This document shows positions 12,826 through 21,731 of a DNA stretch of 64,000 nt, piece after piece. The notes under the pieces are model-generated. The model searched no databases, was not told the origin of the DNA, and worked only from the letters and a program-made list of their open reading frames with translations. Position 1 is the stretch's first letter, and every line of letters begins with the position of its first letter. Origin of the DNA: Pseudomonas juntendi (GTDB taxonomy: Bacteria > Pseudomonadota > Gammaproteobacteria > Pseudomonadales > Pseudomonadaceae); contig NZ_BLJG01000067.1 of NCBI RefSeq assembly GCF_009932375.1, forward strand, positions 26,473 to 90,472, in the 5' to 3' direction. The position numbers and the translations under genes were made by a program.

Positions 12826-13860
12826 ATGTTGTATTCGCTTCAGGCATTGCGGGCGTTCGCCGCTTGGGTGGTGGTCTGCCACCATTTCATGCAGATCTTC
12901 TTCGACTTCCATGCCACCGGCCCCGTCGGCCAATTGCTCACTGACCGGGGCGCTGTGGGCGTGGACATCTTCTTCGTGATCAGTGGGCTGGTTATCTACC
13001 TGTCGACCTGCGACAAGCCGGTCGAGCCCCGCCAGTTTCTGCTCAACCGGGTGCTGCGCATCGTTCCCGCCTACTGGTTCTATACGGCCCTAATGGCCTT
13101 GCTGTTGCTGGCGTTCAGCCAATGGATGCCGCACCAGGTGTTCAGTTGGCATCACCTGCTGCTGTCGCTGCTGTTCATCCCGGCGGAGAACCCCGGCGGT
13201 TACGGCCTGTATCCCACCTTGAACGTGGGCTGGACGCTGAACTTCGAAATGTTCTTCTACCTGCTGTTCGGCCTGGCTTTTCTTGTGCGCAAACGTCACC
13301 ACCTGCTGCTGGTGGCTGGCGCCTTGCTGCTGGTCAGCGAGGTGCTGGGGCGGTTTGGCTTGCTCAGCCGCTTTTACAACAACGACATCATCTATGAGTT
13401 CTTGCTCGGCATCGGCCTTGGGGTCTTGTACCGCCATGGGCTGATCCGCCAGGGCCGGGTTCTGGCGTTGCTGCTGCTGGGGGCGGCAGGCCTGGCCATC
13501 TATCACCTCGATGCATCGCAGCGCTTGCTGCATTGGGGCGTGCCGAGCGCAATGATCGTGCTGGCCTTCATCGCTCTGGAACCGATGTTCAAAGGCAACC
13601 GGCTGCTCAAGGCGCTGGGCGACTGCTCGTATTCCGTGTACCTGATCCATGTGCTGGTGCTGTATGCCGGCTGGTTCGCCAGCCAGCGTTTGCAGTTGAA
13701 TCCTTACTGGGTATTCGCGGTGTGCGTGCCGTCCATTGGACTAATGTCGTGGTTCAGCTATTGCTGGCTGGAACGTGGCCTGTACCGGCGCATGCAGGCG
13801 TGGCTGGCGGCGCCGCGAGGGGGCGAGCCGGCCTACGCGCTTTCCCGAGTCAAATACTAG
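12826..13860 (+). CDS. Acyltransferase 3 family integral membrane protein
   Basis: A 344-residue membrane protein of the OafA/ExoH-type acyltransferase 3 family, which moves acetyl or other acyl groups onto cell-surface sugars. It opens with SLQALRAFAAWVVVCHHF, where the RxxAx10H pattern carries the family's catalytic-type histidine. GAVGVDIFFVISGLVIYLS follows, then about nine further hydrophobic segments and a basic C-terminus. The ATG at 12826 is chosen because it begins the family's conserved first helix; an earlier in-frame ATG at 12760 adds an unconserved stretch. The acceptor is not evident from the neighbours. Confidence 0.88.
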   Translation: MLYSLQALRAFAAWVVVCHHFMQIFFDFHATGPVGQLLTDRGAVGVDIFFVISGLVIYLSTCDKPVEPRQFLLNRVLRIVPAYWFYTALMALLLLAFSQWMPHQVFSWHHLLLSLLFIPAENPGGYGLYPTLNVGWTLNFEMFFYLLFGLAFLVRKRHHLLLVAGALLLVSEVLGRFGLLSRFYNNDIIYEFLLGIGLGVLYRHGLIRQGRVLALLLLGAAGLAIYHLDASQRLLHWGVPSAMIVLAFIALEPMFKGNRLLKALGDCSYSVYLIHVLVLYAGWFASQRLQLNPYWVFAVCVPSIGLMSWFSYCWLERGLYRRMQAWLAAPRGGEPAYALSRVKY

Positions 13861-13909
13861 GACTTTGTTCGATGCGCCGGTTGGCGTACACTTGGCGGCA
13901 AGTCTGTGA

Positions 13910-14503
<594 letters not shown>

Positions 14504-14804
14504 GCCTTCCGGCGGCTGCTGGGCTGCAGCCGCACCGTTGCCTTGGCGCATGCTTGCTGGGGCTGCGTTGCAGCCCGATCGCGACACGAGGCCGCGCCTG
14601 AACAGGCCGCTAAAGTCCGCGCACTTAGCAATAAAGTGTTACGTTTTCAAGCCCTGCGACAACAGGCCGCAGCCCGTATTTCAAGGGCTGCAGGCCTTAC
14701 CTGCTCAGGTCGGGTAGAACCCCTCTGGGTGTCATGCCAGAATGCCCCGGTTTTTCGACCGGCCCGTCCCGAGGGCCGGCACCTTCCCTGTAAAGGATGG
14801 TTTC
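14504..14804. other. 301-base gap between nfuA and the SCO1-like gene
   Basis: No convincing gene. It holds the intergenic hairpin repeat at 14559-14587 and, just before the SCO1-like gene, a short stem CCGGCCC (14759-14765) pairing with GGGCCGG (14773-14779). The promoter of the SCO1-PCu(A)C pair must lie in the second half, but no good -10/-35 pair was identified. Confidence 0.5.
14559..14587 (+). repeat. Intergenic hairpin repeat behind nfuA
   Basis: GGGCTGC-GTT-GCAGCCC (7-bp perfect stem, 14560-14576) is followed by GATCGCGACAC. The same pattern GGGGCyGC-nTT-GCrGCCC..TCGCGACAC occurs behind metH on the other strand. Such repeats are abundant between P. putida genes. This copy probably ends nfuA transcription. 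Confidence 0.5.
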
Positions 14805-15413
14805 ATGAATGATCTATATAGCCGGCGGGCAGTCGTCGCCGGCATGGGCGTTCTCGGGCTCGGCCTGCTGGCGGGCTGCAGCCCGGCGCGGGGGCTCGAG
14901 TTCAAGTACGGCAAGAACATGAGCAACGAGATCCTCGGGCGCAAGTTCAGCCTCAAGGACCCGCAAGGCAACGTGCGTACCCTGTCGAGCTTCTACGGCA
15001 GCATGCCCATGATTTTCTTCGGCTTCACCCAGTGCCCGGCGATCTGCCCGACCACGCTGGCGCGTGCGGCGCAGATCCGCAAGACGCTGCGCGGCCGCGA
15101 CCGCGACCTGTTCCAGGTGGTGTTCATCACCCTGGACCCGGAGCGCGACACCCCCGAGGTGCTCGATGCCTACGTCAAGGCCTTTGACCCCACGTTCATC
15201 GCACTGACCGGCACCCCCGAAGAAATTGCCGCAGTAGCCAAGGAATTCAAGGTGTTCTACGAGAAAGTCCCGGCCGGGGACACCTACACCATTTCTCATT
15301 CGTCCACCAGCTACGTCTACGATACACGTGGCACCCTGCGCCTGAGCCTGGGCCATTCCCTGACAGCCAAGGAATGCGCCGAAGACCTGGTCACCCTGAT
15401 GGAGATCTGCTGA
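14805..15413 (+). CDS. SCO1/SenC-family copper-delivery lipoprotein
   Basis: A 202-residue thioredoxin-fold protein. The N-terminus MNDLYSRRAVVAGMGVLGLGLLAGC is a lipoprotein signal with lipobox LLAGC. Its SRR pair resembles a twin-arginine signal. The copper/redox motif CPAIC (FTQCPAICPTT) and the later conserved His (ISHSSTSYVYD) are the three SCO ligands. SCO proteins help load copper into cytochrome oxidase. The next gene encodes the PCu(A)C chaperone and begins directly at the stop codon. The ATG at 14805 has AAGGA before it; an upstream in-frame ATG would spoil the lipoprotein signal. Confidence 0.9.
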   Translation: MNDLYSRRAVVAGMGVLGLGLLAGCSPARGLEFKYGKNMSNEILGRKFSLKDPQGNVRTLSSFYGSMPMIFFGFTQCPAICPTTLARAAQIRKTLRGRDRDLFQVVFITLDPERDTPEVLDAYVKAFDPTFIALTGTPEEIAAVAKEFKVFYEKVPAGDTYTISHSSTSYVYDTRGTLRLSLGHSLTAKECAEDLVTLMEIC

Positions 15414-15896
15414 ATGTTGATGCAACCGATCAAACGCGGCTTGGCTGCCCTGGCCCTTGCCGGGCTGGCACTGCCGGCCCTCGCCCAGACCACTGTGAGT
15501 GAAGCCTGGGTGCGTGCCAGCGTGCCGCACCAGCAGTCCACCGGCGCATTCATGACCCTGACCGCCAGCAGCGACAGCAAGCTGGTGAGCGTGGCGTCGC
15601 CAGTTGCCAAGACCGTTCAGGTACACGAAATGACCATGAATGGCGATGTGATGGGCATGCGTGAGGTGAAGGCTGTCGAGCTACCAGCGGGCAAAGCCGT
15701 TACGCTGGACCCCAATGGCCTGCATGTGATGCTGATGGGTCTGAACGGCCAGGTCAAGGAAGGCGAGAAAGTACCGCTGAGCCTGACCATCGAAGACGCC
15801 AAAGGCGCCAAGGAAACCGTGGAAGTGCAGGCTGAAGTGCGCGCGCTCACCGCCGAGGCGGGCGGCGGCCACGACCACATGCACATGCAGCACTGA
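15414..15896 (+). CDS. Periplasmic copper chaperone PCu(A)C
   Basis: A 160-residue protein with a cleavable signal peptide (to LPALAQ) and the PCu(A)C fold. The copper-binding pattern is spread over VHEMTMNGDVMGMREV (H and M ligands) and LHVMLMGL. A His/Met-rich tail (HDHMHMQH) probably adds copper sites. It delivers Cu(I) to the cytochrome oxidase CuA centre together with SCO1, whose gene it follows without a gap (TGAATG). A second in-frame ATG two codons on (15420) is also a possible start. Confidence 0.92.
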   Translation: MLMQPIKRGLAALALAGLALPALAQTTVSEAWVRASVPHQQSTGAFMTLTASSDSKLVSVASPVAKTVQVHEMTMNGDVMGMREVKAVELPAGKAVTLDPNGLHVMLMGLNGQVKEGEKVPLSLTIEDAKGAKETVEVQAEVRALTAEAGGGHDHMHMQH

Positions 15897-15928
15897 CAGG
15901 TTCCAGCAAGGTAGCCTTGGCGCGCCGG

Positions 15929-16156
15929 TCAACTGCGAAACTTGGGCAGTGGCCGGTCGAGGGTCAGCGAGGTCAAGGTCTTGCGGACTTGCGCCTCATC
16001 GGCTTCCAGCGCCCGTAAACTCGCGCGAATCTTGCCTGCGGCGGGCACATCGCCCTGCCGGTCGATCCAGTCGGCAATCTCCTTGCACGCGCTACTCAGG
16101 CAGGCCTGGCGCTGGTTCATCAGCGACAGTAGGGTGGTGAGCTCTCTTTGGGACAT
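15929..16156 (-). CDS. Conserved hypothetical protein, 75 residues
   Basis: A small soluble protein starting MSQRELTTLLSLMNQRQACLSSACKEIADW and continuing with helical, charged sequence (IRASLRALEADEAQVRKTLTSL). No motif points to a function. It has no signal peptide and is predicted all-helical, possibly a coiled coil. Two cysteines (residues 19 and 24) are spaced four apart. It converges with the PCu(A)C gene. I have no homology evidence beyond its Pseudomonas-like composition. Confidence 0.6.
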   Translation of the reverse strand: MSQRELTTLLSLMNQRQACLSSACKEIADWIDRQGDVPAAGKIRASLRALEADEAQVRKTLTSLTLDRPLPKFRS

Positions 16157-16228
16157 GGCAGGATCCTCCGTTCAGCCCTGTTAGTGTAGCAGTGGCTAGG
16201 CGGCCTGCCTGTGGCGAGGTGCCACAGC

Positions 16229-17062
16229 TCAGCCTGGCCGGCAGGCGCTGCGATAGACGCCCGGCGGCACGCCGTAGGCCTGCTTGAACTGCCGGCTCAG
16301 ATGGCTCTGGTCGGCAAAGCCCAGGTCGAACGCGACCTGCGACGCCACCAGGCCGTTTTTCAGCATTTCCCGTGCACGGGCCAGGCGCCGCTGTTTGAGC
16401 CAGGCGTGCGGCGGCAGGCCGGTAGCCTGGCGAAACACCCGGGCGAAGTGAAATGGCGACAGGTTGACCGCCGCTGCCAGCGCCTCCAGCGAAGGCGGGT
16501 CGGCCAGCCGGCTTTCCAGCAGTTCGCGCGCGCGGGCCACTGCCAGGGGCTCTTGGCCGGGGGCCGAAGGCGCCGCGCATTGCCCATGGCGCTGCACCAG
16601 CGCCAGCACCGCCTGGCGCCAGGCCGTCTGTTGCTGCAGGGCGCTGGCACCGGCTTCGGACAACTTGTGCAGTTGGCTGAATGCAACGGCCAGCGCCGGG
16701 TCTTGGATCACGCTGGCCTTGAAGCTGGGCATGCCGTGACGCCCCAGCTCCAGTTCCTCGAGCACCCCTGTGACCCGTTCATGGTCGGGGTAGAAACCGC
16801 GATAGCGCCAACCTGCTTCGTGAGCGGTGGCGCCGGTGTGCAGTTCGTCCGGATTGATGAGCACCATGCTGCCGACCGGGGCCAGGTGCTCGCTGCCGCG
16901 GTGCCAGAAACGCTGGGCGCCGGACTCGATCACGGTGAACACATAGCCCTCGTGAACGTGCGGGGCGAAGCGCTGCTGAACGTAACGCGCGTGCAGCATC
17001 TCGACGTCGCCTAGCGCTGGCGCCTGCCAAAGGTGTGTCTGCTCGCGCAGTGCCCCGCTCAT
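16229..17062 (-). CDS. AraC-family transcriptional regulator
   Basis: A 277-residue regulator. The N-terminal cupin-like sensor (RYVQQRFAPHVHEGYVFTVIESG) precedes two C-terminal helix-turn-helix units. The first is in LEALAAAVNLSPFHFARVFRQATG, and the second is the family signature around VASQVAFDLGFADQSHLSRQFKQAYG. Its ATG overlaps the stop of azlD (ATGA at 17059-17062), which fixes the start and implies translational coupling. It therefore probably controls the AzlCD exporter. The inducer is unknown; branched-chain or other amino acids are the reasonable guess from AzlCD. Confidence 0.9.
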   Translation of the reverse strand: MSGALREQTHLWQAPALGDVEMLHARYVQQRFAPHVHEGYVFTVIESGAQRFWHRGSEHLAPVGSMVLINPDELHTGATAHEAGWRYRGFYPDHERVTGVLEELELGRHGMPSFKASVIQDPALAVAFSQLHKLSEAGASALQQQTAWRQAVLALVQRHGQCAAPSAPGQEPLAVARARELLESRLADPPSLEALAAAVNLSPFHFARVFRQATGLPPHAWLKQRRLARAREMLKNGLVASQVAFDLGFADQSHLSRQFKQAYGVPPGVYRSACRPG

Positions 17063-17373
17063 GCCAGCCAACTGCGCAACAGGAAGAAGATCAACATGCT
17101 CACCAGCATGCTCAGCACTACGCTGCGGGTCAACAGCACCAAGGTGATGGCCGCCAGTGAGCCCAGCAGGTAGGGGTTGAGCAGGCTCAGTTCGAGCTGG
17201 TGCTCGGGCAGGAAAATGATGGGGCCGCAGATGGCCGTGAGCATGCCCGGCACGGCAAAGCCCAGAAATTGCCGCGCGTTGGAGCTAAGCCGTAAGGGCA
17301 GGCGTGGTTCCAGAAACGCGTAGCGGTTGAGAAACACGATGGCCCCCATGGCAAAAATCAGCACCCAGGTCAT
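17059..17373 (-). CDS. azlD: AzlD-type branched-chain amino acid exporter small subunit
   Basis: A 104-residue protein with four hydrophobic segments, matching the AzlD/YgaH family. It starts MTWVLIFAMGAIVFLNRYAFL and contains FLGFAVPGMLTAICGPIIF. With AzlC it forms an inner-membrane exporter for branched-chain and related amino acids. It overlaps azlC by four bases (ATGA) at its start and araC by four bases at its end. Confidence 0.9.
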   Translation of the reverse strand: MTWVLIFAMGAIVFLNRYAFLEPRLPLRLSSNARQFLGFAVPGMLTAICGPIIFLPEHQLELSLLNPYLLGSLAAITLVLLTRSVVLSMLVSMLIFFLLRSWLA

Positions 17374-18062
17374 GTGCGTGCTCCGGCAAATTTCTGGCAG
17401 ATGAAACCGGCGCTCATGCCCAGCAGCCCGGCGGCGACCAGCGCGGTCTCCCAGTGCCAGTAGCTGAACAAAACCGAGCAGAACAGCGACACGGCTACGC
17501 ACGCCAGCGTGGCGAGGTTGCGCACCAGTGGCGCGATCAAGGCCACGAAGGTGGCGACGATGGAAAAGTCCAGCCCGTACTGGTCCAGGTGTGGAATGCT
17601 CTGGCCCAGCAGGATACCGGCCAGGGTGAACAGGTTCCAGGCAACGTAGAAGGTCAGGCCCACCCCTAACGCGTACCAGCGGTTGAACTGCTGCTGGTCG
17701 TACTGGCTGGTCAGGGCGAAGAATTCGTCGGTCAACAGAAAGCCCAGGCCCAGCCGCCAGCGCAGCGGCTGGTTGGACAGCACTGGGCGCATCGACAGGC
17801 CATATAGCAGGTGCTGTGAGGTCAACAGCAAAGTGGTCAGCAGTATCGATGCCAGGTTGGCGCCGCCCTTGAGCATGCCGATGGCCACCAGTTGCGCGGC
17901 GCCGGCAAAGACGATGGCCGACAGCCCTTGGCCCTGCCAAGGGCTTAGGTTGGCCTCGATGGCCATCGACCCGGCGAGCAGGCCCCAAGGGGCGACGGCA
18001 AGGGACAGCGGCAGGATGGCGATGGCGCCGTGGAGAAAGGCTTGGCGAGCAATGGTGGGCAT
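17370..18062 (-). CDS. azlC: AzlC-type branched-chain amino acid exporter large subunit
   Basis: A 230-residue integral membrane protein of the AzlC/YgaZ family with about seven hydrophobic segments. Conserved parts are AVAPWGLLAGSMAIEANLS, SAIVFAGAAQLVAIGML and GFLLTDEFFALT. It is the first gene of the azlC-azlD-araC operon. Confidence 0.92.
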   Translation of the reverse strand: MPTIARQAFLHGAIAILPLSLAVAPWGLLAGSMAIEANLSPWQGQGLSAIVFAGAAQLVAIGMLKGGANLASILLTTLLLTSQHLLYGLSMRPVLSNQPLRWRLGLGFLLTDEFFALTSQYDQQQFNRWYALGVGLTFYVAWNLFTLAGILLGQSIPHLDQYGLDFSIVATFVALIAPLVRNLATLACVAVSLFCSVLFSYWHWETALVAAGLLGMSAGFICQKFAGART

Positions 18063-18184
18063 GGTGTCTGCAATGCGTTTACAGGGCAGGCCAGCATGCC
18101 AGACGGGCAGGGGGGTTGGCTTGAACGATCTTGCTGGTCGACAGCGCTTTTGGCGTGAGCGCCCGTAATGCCCCCGGGCACCGG

Positions 18185-18868
18185 CTAGGGGTGCCGGGTC
18201 AGGTGTTGCTGCGCTGTCACGCAGCCATTGATGTCGACCGCCTTCTGCAGCAGGCTCAACCGGTGCTGTGGGTCCAGTTCGCTGAGCAGGCGGTACACCT
18301 CGGCCTGGTAGTCACGCTGGCGCCCCCACAGCATTTCCAGGCCTTGTGGCTGGTTGCGTCGGCAGGCCAGGTGGGTGGCAGGCTGCGGGTAATAGGGGGC
18401 GTACACGGTGGCCATGCTGGGGATGGCCTCCAGGGCTGTGCGGTAATCGCTACTGGCATTGTAGGGCTGGCACCAGGTGGCGATGGCCGGTGCGGGTGCG
18501 GCAAAGCCCTGCTTTAGGCTGGCTTCGAGCAACGGGCAGGCAGCTTCAGGGATCTGCGCCGCGGGAAGGTAGGTCATGTAGTACAGGGCCAACCGGTACT
18601 GGGCGACCGGGTGGCCCAGCTCGACCGACTTTTTCAACAGGGCCACCGCTGTAGGCAAGGTGTGAGCCATTGCCTGCCCCTGGCGGCTGAGCTCCGGATC
18701 GGCGCCCAGCGACGTGCGCAGGGTGCTGCTGCCTTCTTCCTGATTGTCGGCCTGTTCCAGCAATGGCAACGCCTGGCGGTAGAGCAGGTCGGCATGCGGG
18801 TCGATATTAACCTCCAGCGCCTGGGCAGCCAGCGGCAGTAACGCAACCAGCAGCGCGGGCAGGCGCAT
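18185..18868 (-). CDS. Secreted Sel1/TPR-like repeat protein
   Basis: A 227-residue protein with a signal peptide (MRLPALLVALLPLAAQA) and helical repeats of Sel1-like pattern, e.g. ALLKKSVELGHPVAQYRLALYY followed by ACPLLEASLKQGFAAP. Four cysteines in the mature part suggest a periplasmic, disulfide-bonded fold. Sel1-like repeats mediate protein binding; no partner is evident. The ATG at 18868 begins the signal sequence; the frame is open further upstream without conserved features. Confidence 0.6.
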   Translation of the reverse strand: MRLPALLVALLPLAAQALEVNIDPHADLLYRQALPLLEQADNQEEGSSTLRTSLGADPELSRQGQAMAHTLPTAVALLKKSVELGHPVAQYRLALYYMTYLPAAQIPEAACPLLEASLKQGFAAPAPAIATWCQPYNASSDYRTALEAIPSMATVYAPYYPQPATHLACRRNQPQGLEMLWGRQRDYQAEVYRLLSELDPQHRLSLLQKAVDINGCVTAQQHLTRHP

Positions 18869-19019
18869 GGCCAGGCTCACAGGTGAACCCCAGGGGCGGC
18901 CAGGTAAGAGTGCACGGTTTCGACGGTCATGGCGGTCAAGCATTGCGCCTCGGGGAAATCGGAACGACCACGTATTCTAGCCAGCCAAGGGGCCTGGCCG
19001 AAAGGCCGCTGTGCAAATG

Positions 19020-20102
19020 TCAGACGAGTCTGATAGGGGTGACATTACGCAGGGCGTGTTTTTCCTGGGCCAGGCCCAGCTTGGCGGTGATCACCTTGGC
19101 CAAGGCATTGTTGCCCAGGTCGTTCAGGTGCAGGCGATCGATGAACAAATCTGCCCCGAACACGGGCGAGCTGCTGAGCATGCCGTTCATGTCGTAGCAG
19201 GGGACCGGATCGGCCTGGCTTTTGATGCGGCGGAAAAACGCCGAGTGCAGTTGGCTGTCGAACGCGCCGTCGAGCAGCCGGTCGAAGTTGCCCGGCTGCT
19301 GCTCCAGTGCCGCCAACATGGCCTGTTCACCGGCAGGCAGGGTTTCCCGGCACCAGGGCAGCAACGGCTGCAGGATGAAGGTCAGGGTGGCATGGCTGTC
19401 GGCCAGCAACCGGTCCCACTGCCGCAGCGTGCGGCCAATGGTGTCGGCGGCGCGAGCCAGGCGCTTCTCCGGGGCGGATAGCGGCCAACTGCCCACGGCT
19501 TCGGCTGGCGGCGGCGGCGCCAAGGCTTGACCAATGCGCCGCCACAACGATTGCCGGCGGGCGGCGGTGGCAGGCTGCAGGCCTTCGCTGAAGCTGTTGA
19601 GAAAGTCCTGGTAAGCCTTGCCATGGGCCGCTGCGGGGCTGGCGAGCACTTCGCACAGGGCTTCGTGGGCCAGGCTGTTCAGGCCGCTGAGCACGACCAC
19701 GTGGCCGAGCTGGCCCAGGCGATGCTGGTGGGTCAGGAACAACAGCAGCTCCTGGCTGGCATTGAGCCCGCAACCGGCCAGGCTCAGCCAGACTTCGCCG
19801 GTGAGCATCGACAGGTGCGAGGCCACGGTGTGCTCGTCGGAGCTGGCGCCGATGCCCAGGGCTGTCGAGCCGCCCACCAGCAAGTTGATGCGCGAAGCGC
19901 CGCCGCGCTCGCCCGCAGAAAAGCGCTTGCCGGCGCAATGGCTGTAGCGCAGGCCCAGGGCATCGGTGTTGATGGTGCCGGAGCGGTAGCCGGTTTCGTG
20001 CACATGCACGGTGTGTGGCGCGCGGCGGCTGCCGCGCAGCAGAAAGCGCTGGTAGTCCTGTGGCAGCGGCGAAGGAGGCGGGCTGGTGCGGGTGGGGTTC
20101 AT
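19020..20102 (-). CDS. SGNH-hydrolase-like protein
   Basis: A 360-residue protein with features of the SGNH/GDSL fold. The segment NLLVGGSTALGIGASSDEHTVASHLS resembles block I, with Ser in GGST, and VVVLSGLNSLAH resembles block III (G-x-N). RLHLNDLGNNALA near the end gives a block V-like D-x-x-H region, although the spacing is unusual. There is no signal peptide. The neighbours do not indicate a substrate. Related Pseudomonas proteins are sometimes annotated as phenazine inducers; I cannot confirm this. Confidence 0.55.
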   Translation of the reverse strand: MNPTRTSPPPSPLPQDYQRFLLRGSRRAPHTVHVHETGYRSGTINTDALGLRYSHCAGKRFSAGERGGASRINLLVGGSTALGIGASSDEHTVASHLSMLTGEVWLSLAGCGLNASQELLLFLTHQHRLGQLGHVVVLSGLNSLAHEALCEVLASPAAAHGKAYQDFLNSFSEGLQPATAARRQSLWRRIGQALAPPPPAEAVGSWPLSAPEKRLARAADTIGRTLRQWDRLLADSHATLTFILQPLLPWCRETLPAGEQAMLAALEQQPGNFDRLLDGAFDSQLHSAFFRRIKSQADPVPCYDMNGMLSSSPVFGADLFIDRLHLNDLGNNALAKVITAKLGLAQEKHALRNVTPIRLV

Positions 20103-20141
20103 GAATGCTCCTTCAATGGCGCCGTAGGGTGCACAGCAGTT

Positions 20142-20780
20142 TCAGGCCGCCAGTTCTTTCAGGTTGTACAGCAGGCCGCCTGCGGCGATCAGCAGCAGCG
20201 CCACGCCTGACGCCAGGCTGATGACCCGGTTGCTACGCTGCGAGGCGATCTTGCCGATGGCGAAGATGTACAGGCTGAGCACGGCGAAGTCGATGGCCAC
20301 CCAAAGCAGCGACAGGACCACCATGCTTTTGCCGAACGACTCGGTGATCTGGATGAACTGCGGGAAGAAGGCGATGAAGAAGATGATGTCCTTCGGGTTG
20401 GAAATGCCCACCATGAACCCTTGCAGCAGCCCGCCACGGCCGGGCTTGGCCACCTCGTTCGGGGCCTCGTTCGAGGCCGCAGCAGCCGGCGCCTGCAGCG
20501 CCTCGCGCAGGGTACCCACGGCAATGTGGCCGATGAACAGGCAGCCCAGCAGGCTCATGATGTTCAGCCAGGTCTTGTCGATGGCCGCGCTGGTGAGGAT
20601 GATCCAGGCGGCTGCGCCAATCAGCACCAGGGACGCCCAGTTGGTGCCGACGGCGGTGAACATGGCCTTGCGCGAGCCCGAAGCGGCCGCAGTGTTGACG
20701 ATCAGTGCCACCACTGGGCCGGGCGTGGCGATCAGCAGCAGGACGGTGAGGGCATAAGTGGCGGTGAGTGCGGTATTCAC
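20142..20780 (-). CDS. LysE-family amino acid exporter
   Basis: A 212-residue translocator of the LysE/RhtB family with six hydrophobic segments. The family signature is ATPGPVVALIVNTAAASG near the N-terminus, and GFMVGISNPKDIIFFIAFFPQF is the conserved second motif. The best start is GTG at 20780, two bases after the stop of the YqcI-family gene, with AGAACTGA upstream; earlier open sequence is merely the upstream gene in another frame. The pair is co-transcribed and lies divergent from a LysR regulator, a common layout for inducible exporters. Confidence 0.87.
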   Translation of the reverse strand: MNTALTATYALTVLLLIATPGPVVALIVNTAAASGSRKAMFTAVGTNWASLVLIGAAAWIILTSAAIDKTWLNIMSLLGCLFIGHIAVGTLREALQAPAAAASNEAPNEVAKPGRGGLLQGFMVGISNPKDIIFFIAFFPQFIQITESFGKSMVVLSLLWVAIDFAVLSLYIFAIGKIASQRSNRVISLASGVALLLIAAGGLLYNLKELAA

Positions 20781-20782
20781 GG

Positions 20783-21571
20783 TCAGTTCTCGATCAGGAT
20801 GTCGGGTGTCGGCTGGTGTGCGGTGTGGGTATGAAACGGGCAGCGCGACGGGTTCAGCGAACCTGCCTCCTGCAGCTGGTACTGCTTCCATTCGTAGTTG
20901 TCGGCATCGCCAAAAGCGCCAAGGGTGTCGGGCACGACGCCATCGTTGTAGTGGTGTACCCGCTCGCGGATGCGCGCGCGGATGCGCCGGCCGCTTTCGC
21001 TGCGGGTGTCGGCCACTTCGTCGAAGTTTTCCCGGGGGTTGATGACGAAGGTGATGTGTTGGCCCAGGTTGCGGCTTTTCATGCGCTGGTGGCCGGGGAA
21101 GTTCATGTTGATGAACAAAGGCATGCCGGCGTAGCAGAACGACCAGCCGGTATCGGCGGGGTCGGTCGGTATGCCCTGTGGCCAGGGGTGGGGGTCGCGC
21201 GCATGCACCCCGCGCAGCACCTTCCAGGCCAGCGCCTGCTGTTCGCTCAGGCTGCTGTCGGCTGCCGTCTGCAGAAACACCACCAGTGGGCTGCCGATGC
21301 GCTGCCGGGGTGTGACAGGTGCGATGAGGCGCACATAATCGGCCAGGCCCTGTGCGATATCATCCGACAGTTGCTCGGCGCGTGCGAACAGGATGTAACA
21401 GGTTTCGCCGTTTACCGCCTTGCGGCCGAACAGGCACGGAAATTCGGGGTTGGCGAGAATGGTGCGAAATTGTTCTACGGTGGTGTACGTCCAGTGTTGC
21501 ATGTCATGACCATGTTCAGCGGCGAGCTCTAGCGCATCCAGGCGATAGCAATTTCCATATCCCGTAAACAT
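20783..21571 (-). CDS. YqcI/YcgG family protein
   Basis: A 262-residue protein of the YqcI/YcgG family. Conserved parts are FPCLFGRKAVNGETCYILF and FCYAGMPLFINMNFPGHQRMKSRNLG, with a basic RxxxRxRRIRARIRERV region and cysteines near both ends. The family has no experimentally defined reaction that I know of. The stop codon is two bases from the GTG of the LysE exporter, so both are probably made from one transcript and may act on the same compound. Start at the ATG (21571) preceded by GGGGAA; an internal ATG at 21502 is possible. Confidence 0.8.
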   Translation of the reverse strand: MFTGYGNCYRLDALELAAEHGHDMQHWTYTTVEQFRTILANPEFPCLFGRKAVNGETCYILFARAEQLSDDIAQGLADYVRLIAPVTPRQRIGSPLVVFLQTAADSSLSEQQALAWKVLRGVHARDPHPWPQGIPTDPADTGWSFCYAGMPLFINMNFPGHQRMKSRNLGQHITFVINPRENFDEVADTRSESGRRIRARIRERVHHYNDGVVPDTLGAFGDADNYEWKQYQLQEAGSLNPSRCPFHTHTAHQPTPDILIEN

Positions 21572-21731
21572 GATTTCCCCAGGCGTGAATTTAAATGAAC
21601 GTTCCAGTCATATGCAGGCAGGATCTTGGTTATATTTGTTTTTTACCTGCATTTTCCGAGACGCACTTCACGTTGTAAAACGCGTGGAACTATGACCTAC
21701 TATTAGTCTCACTCATGCTCGGGATATCGCC

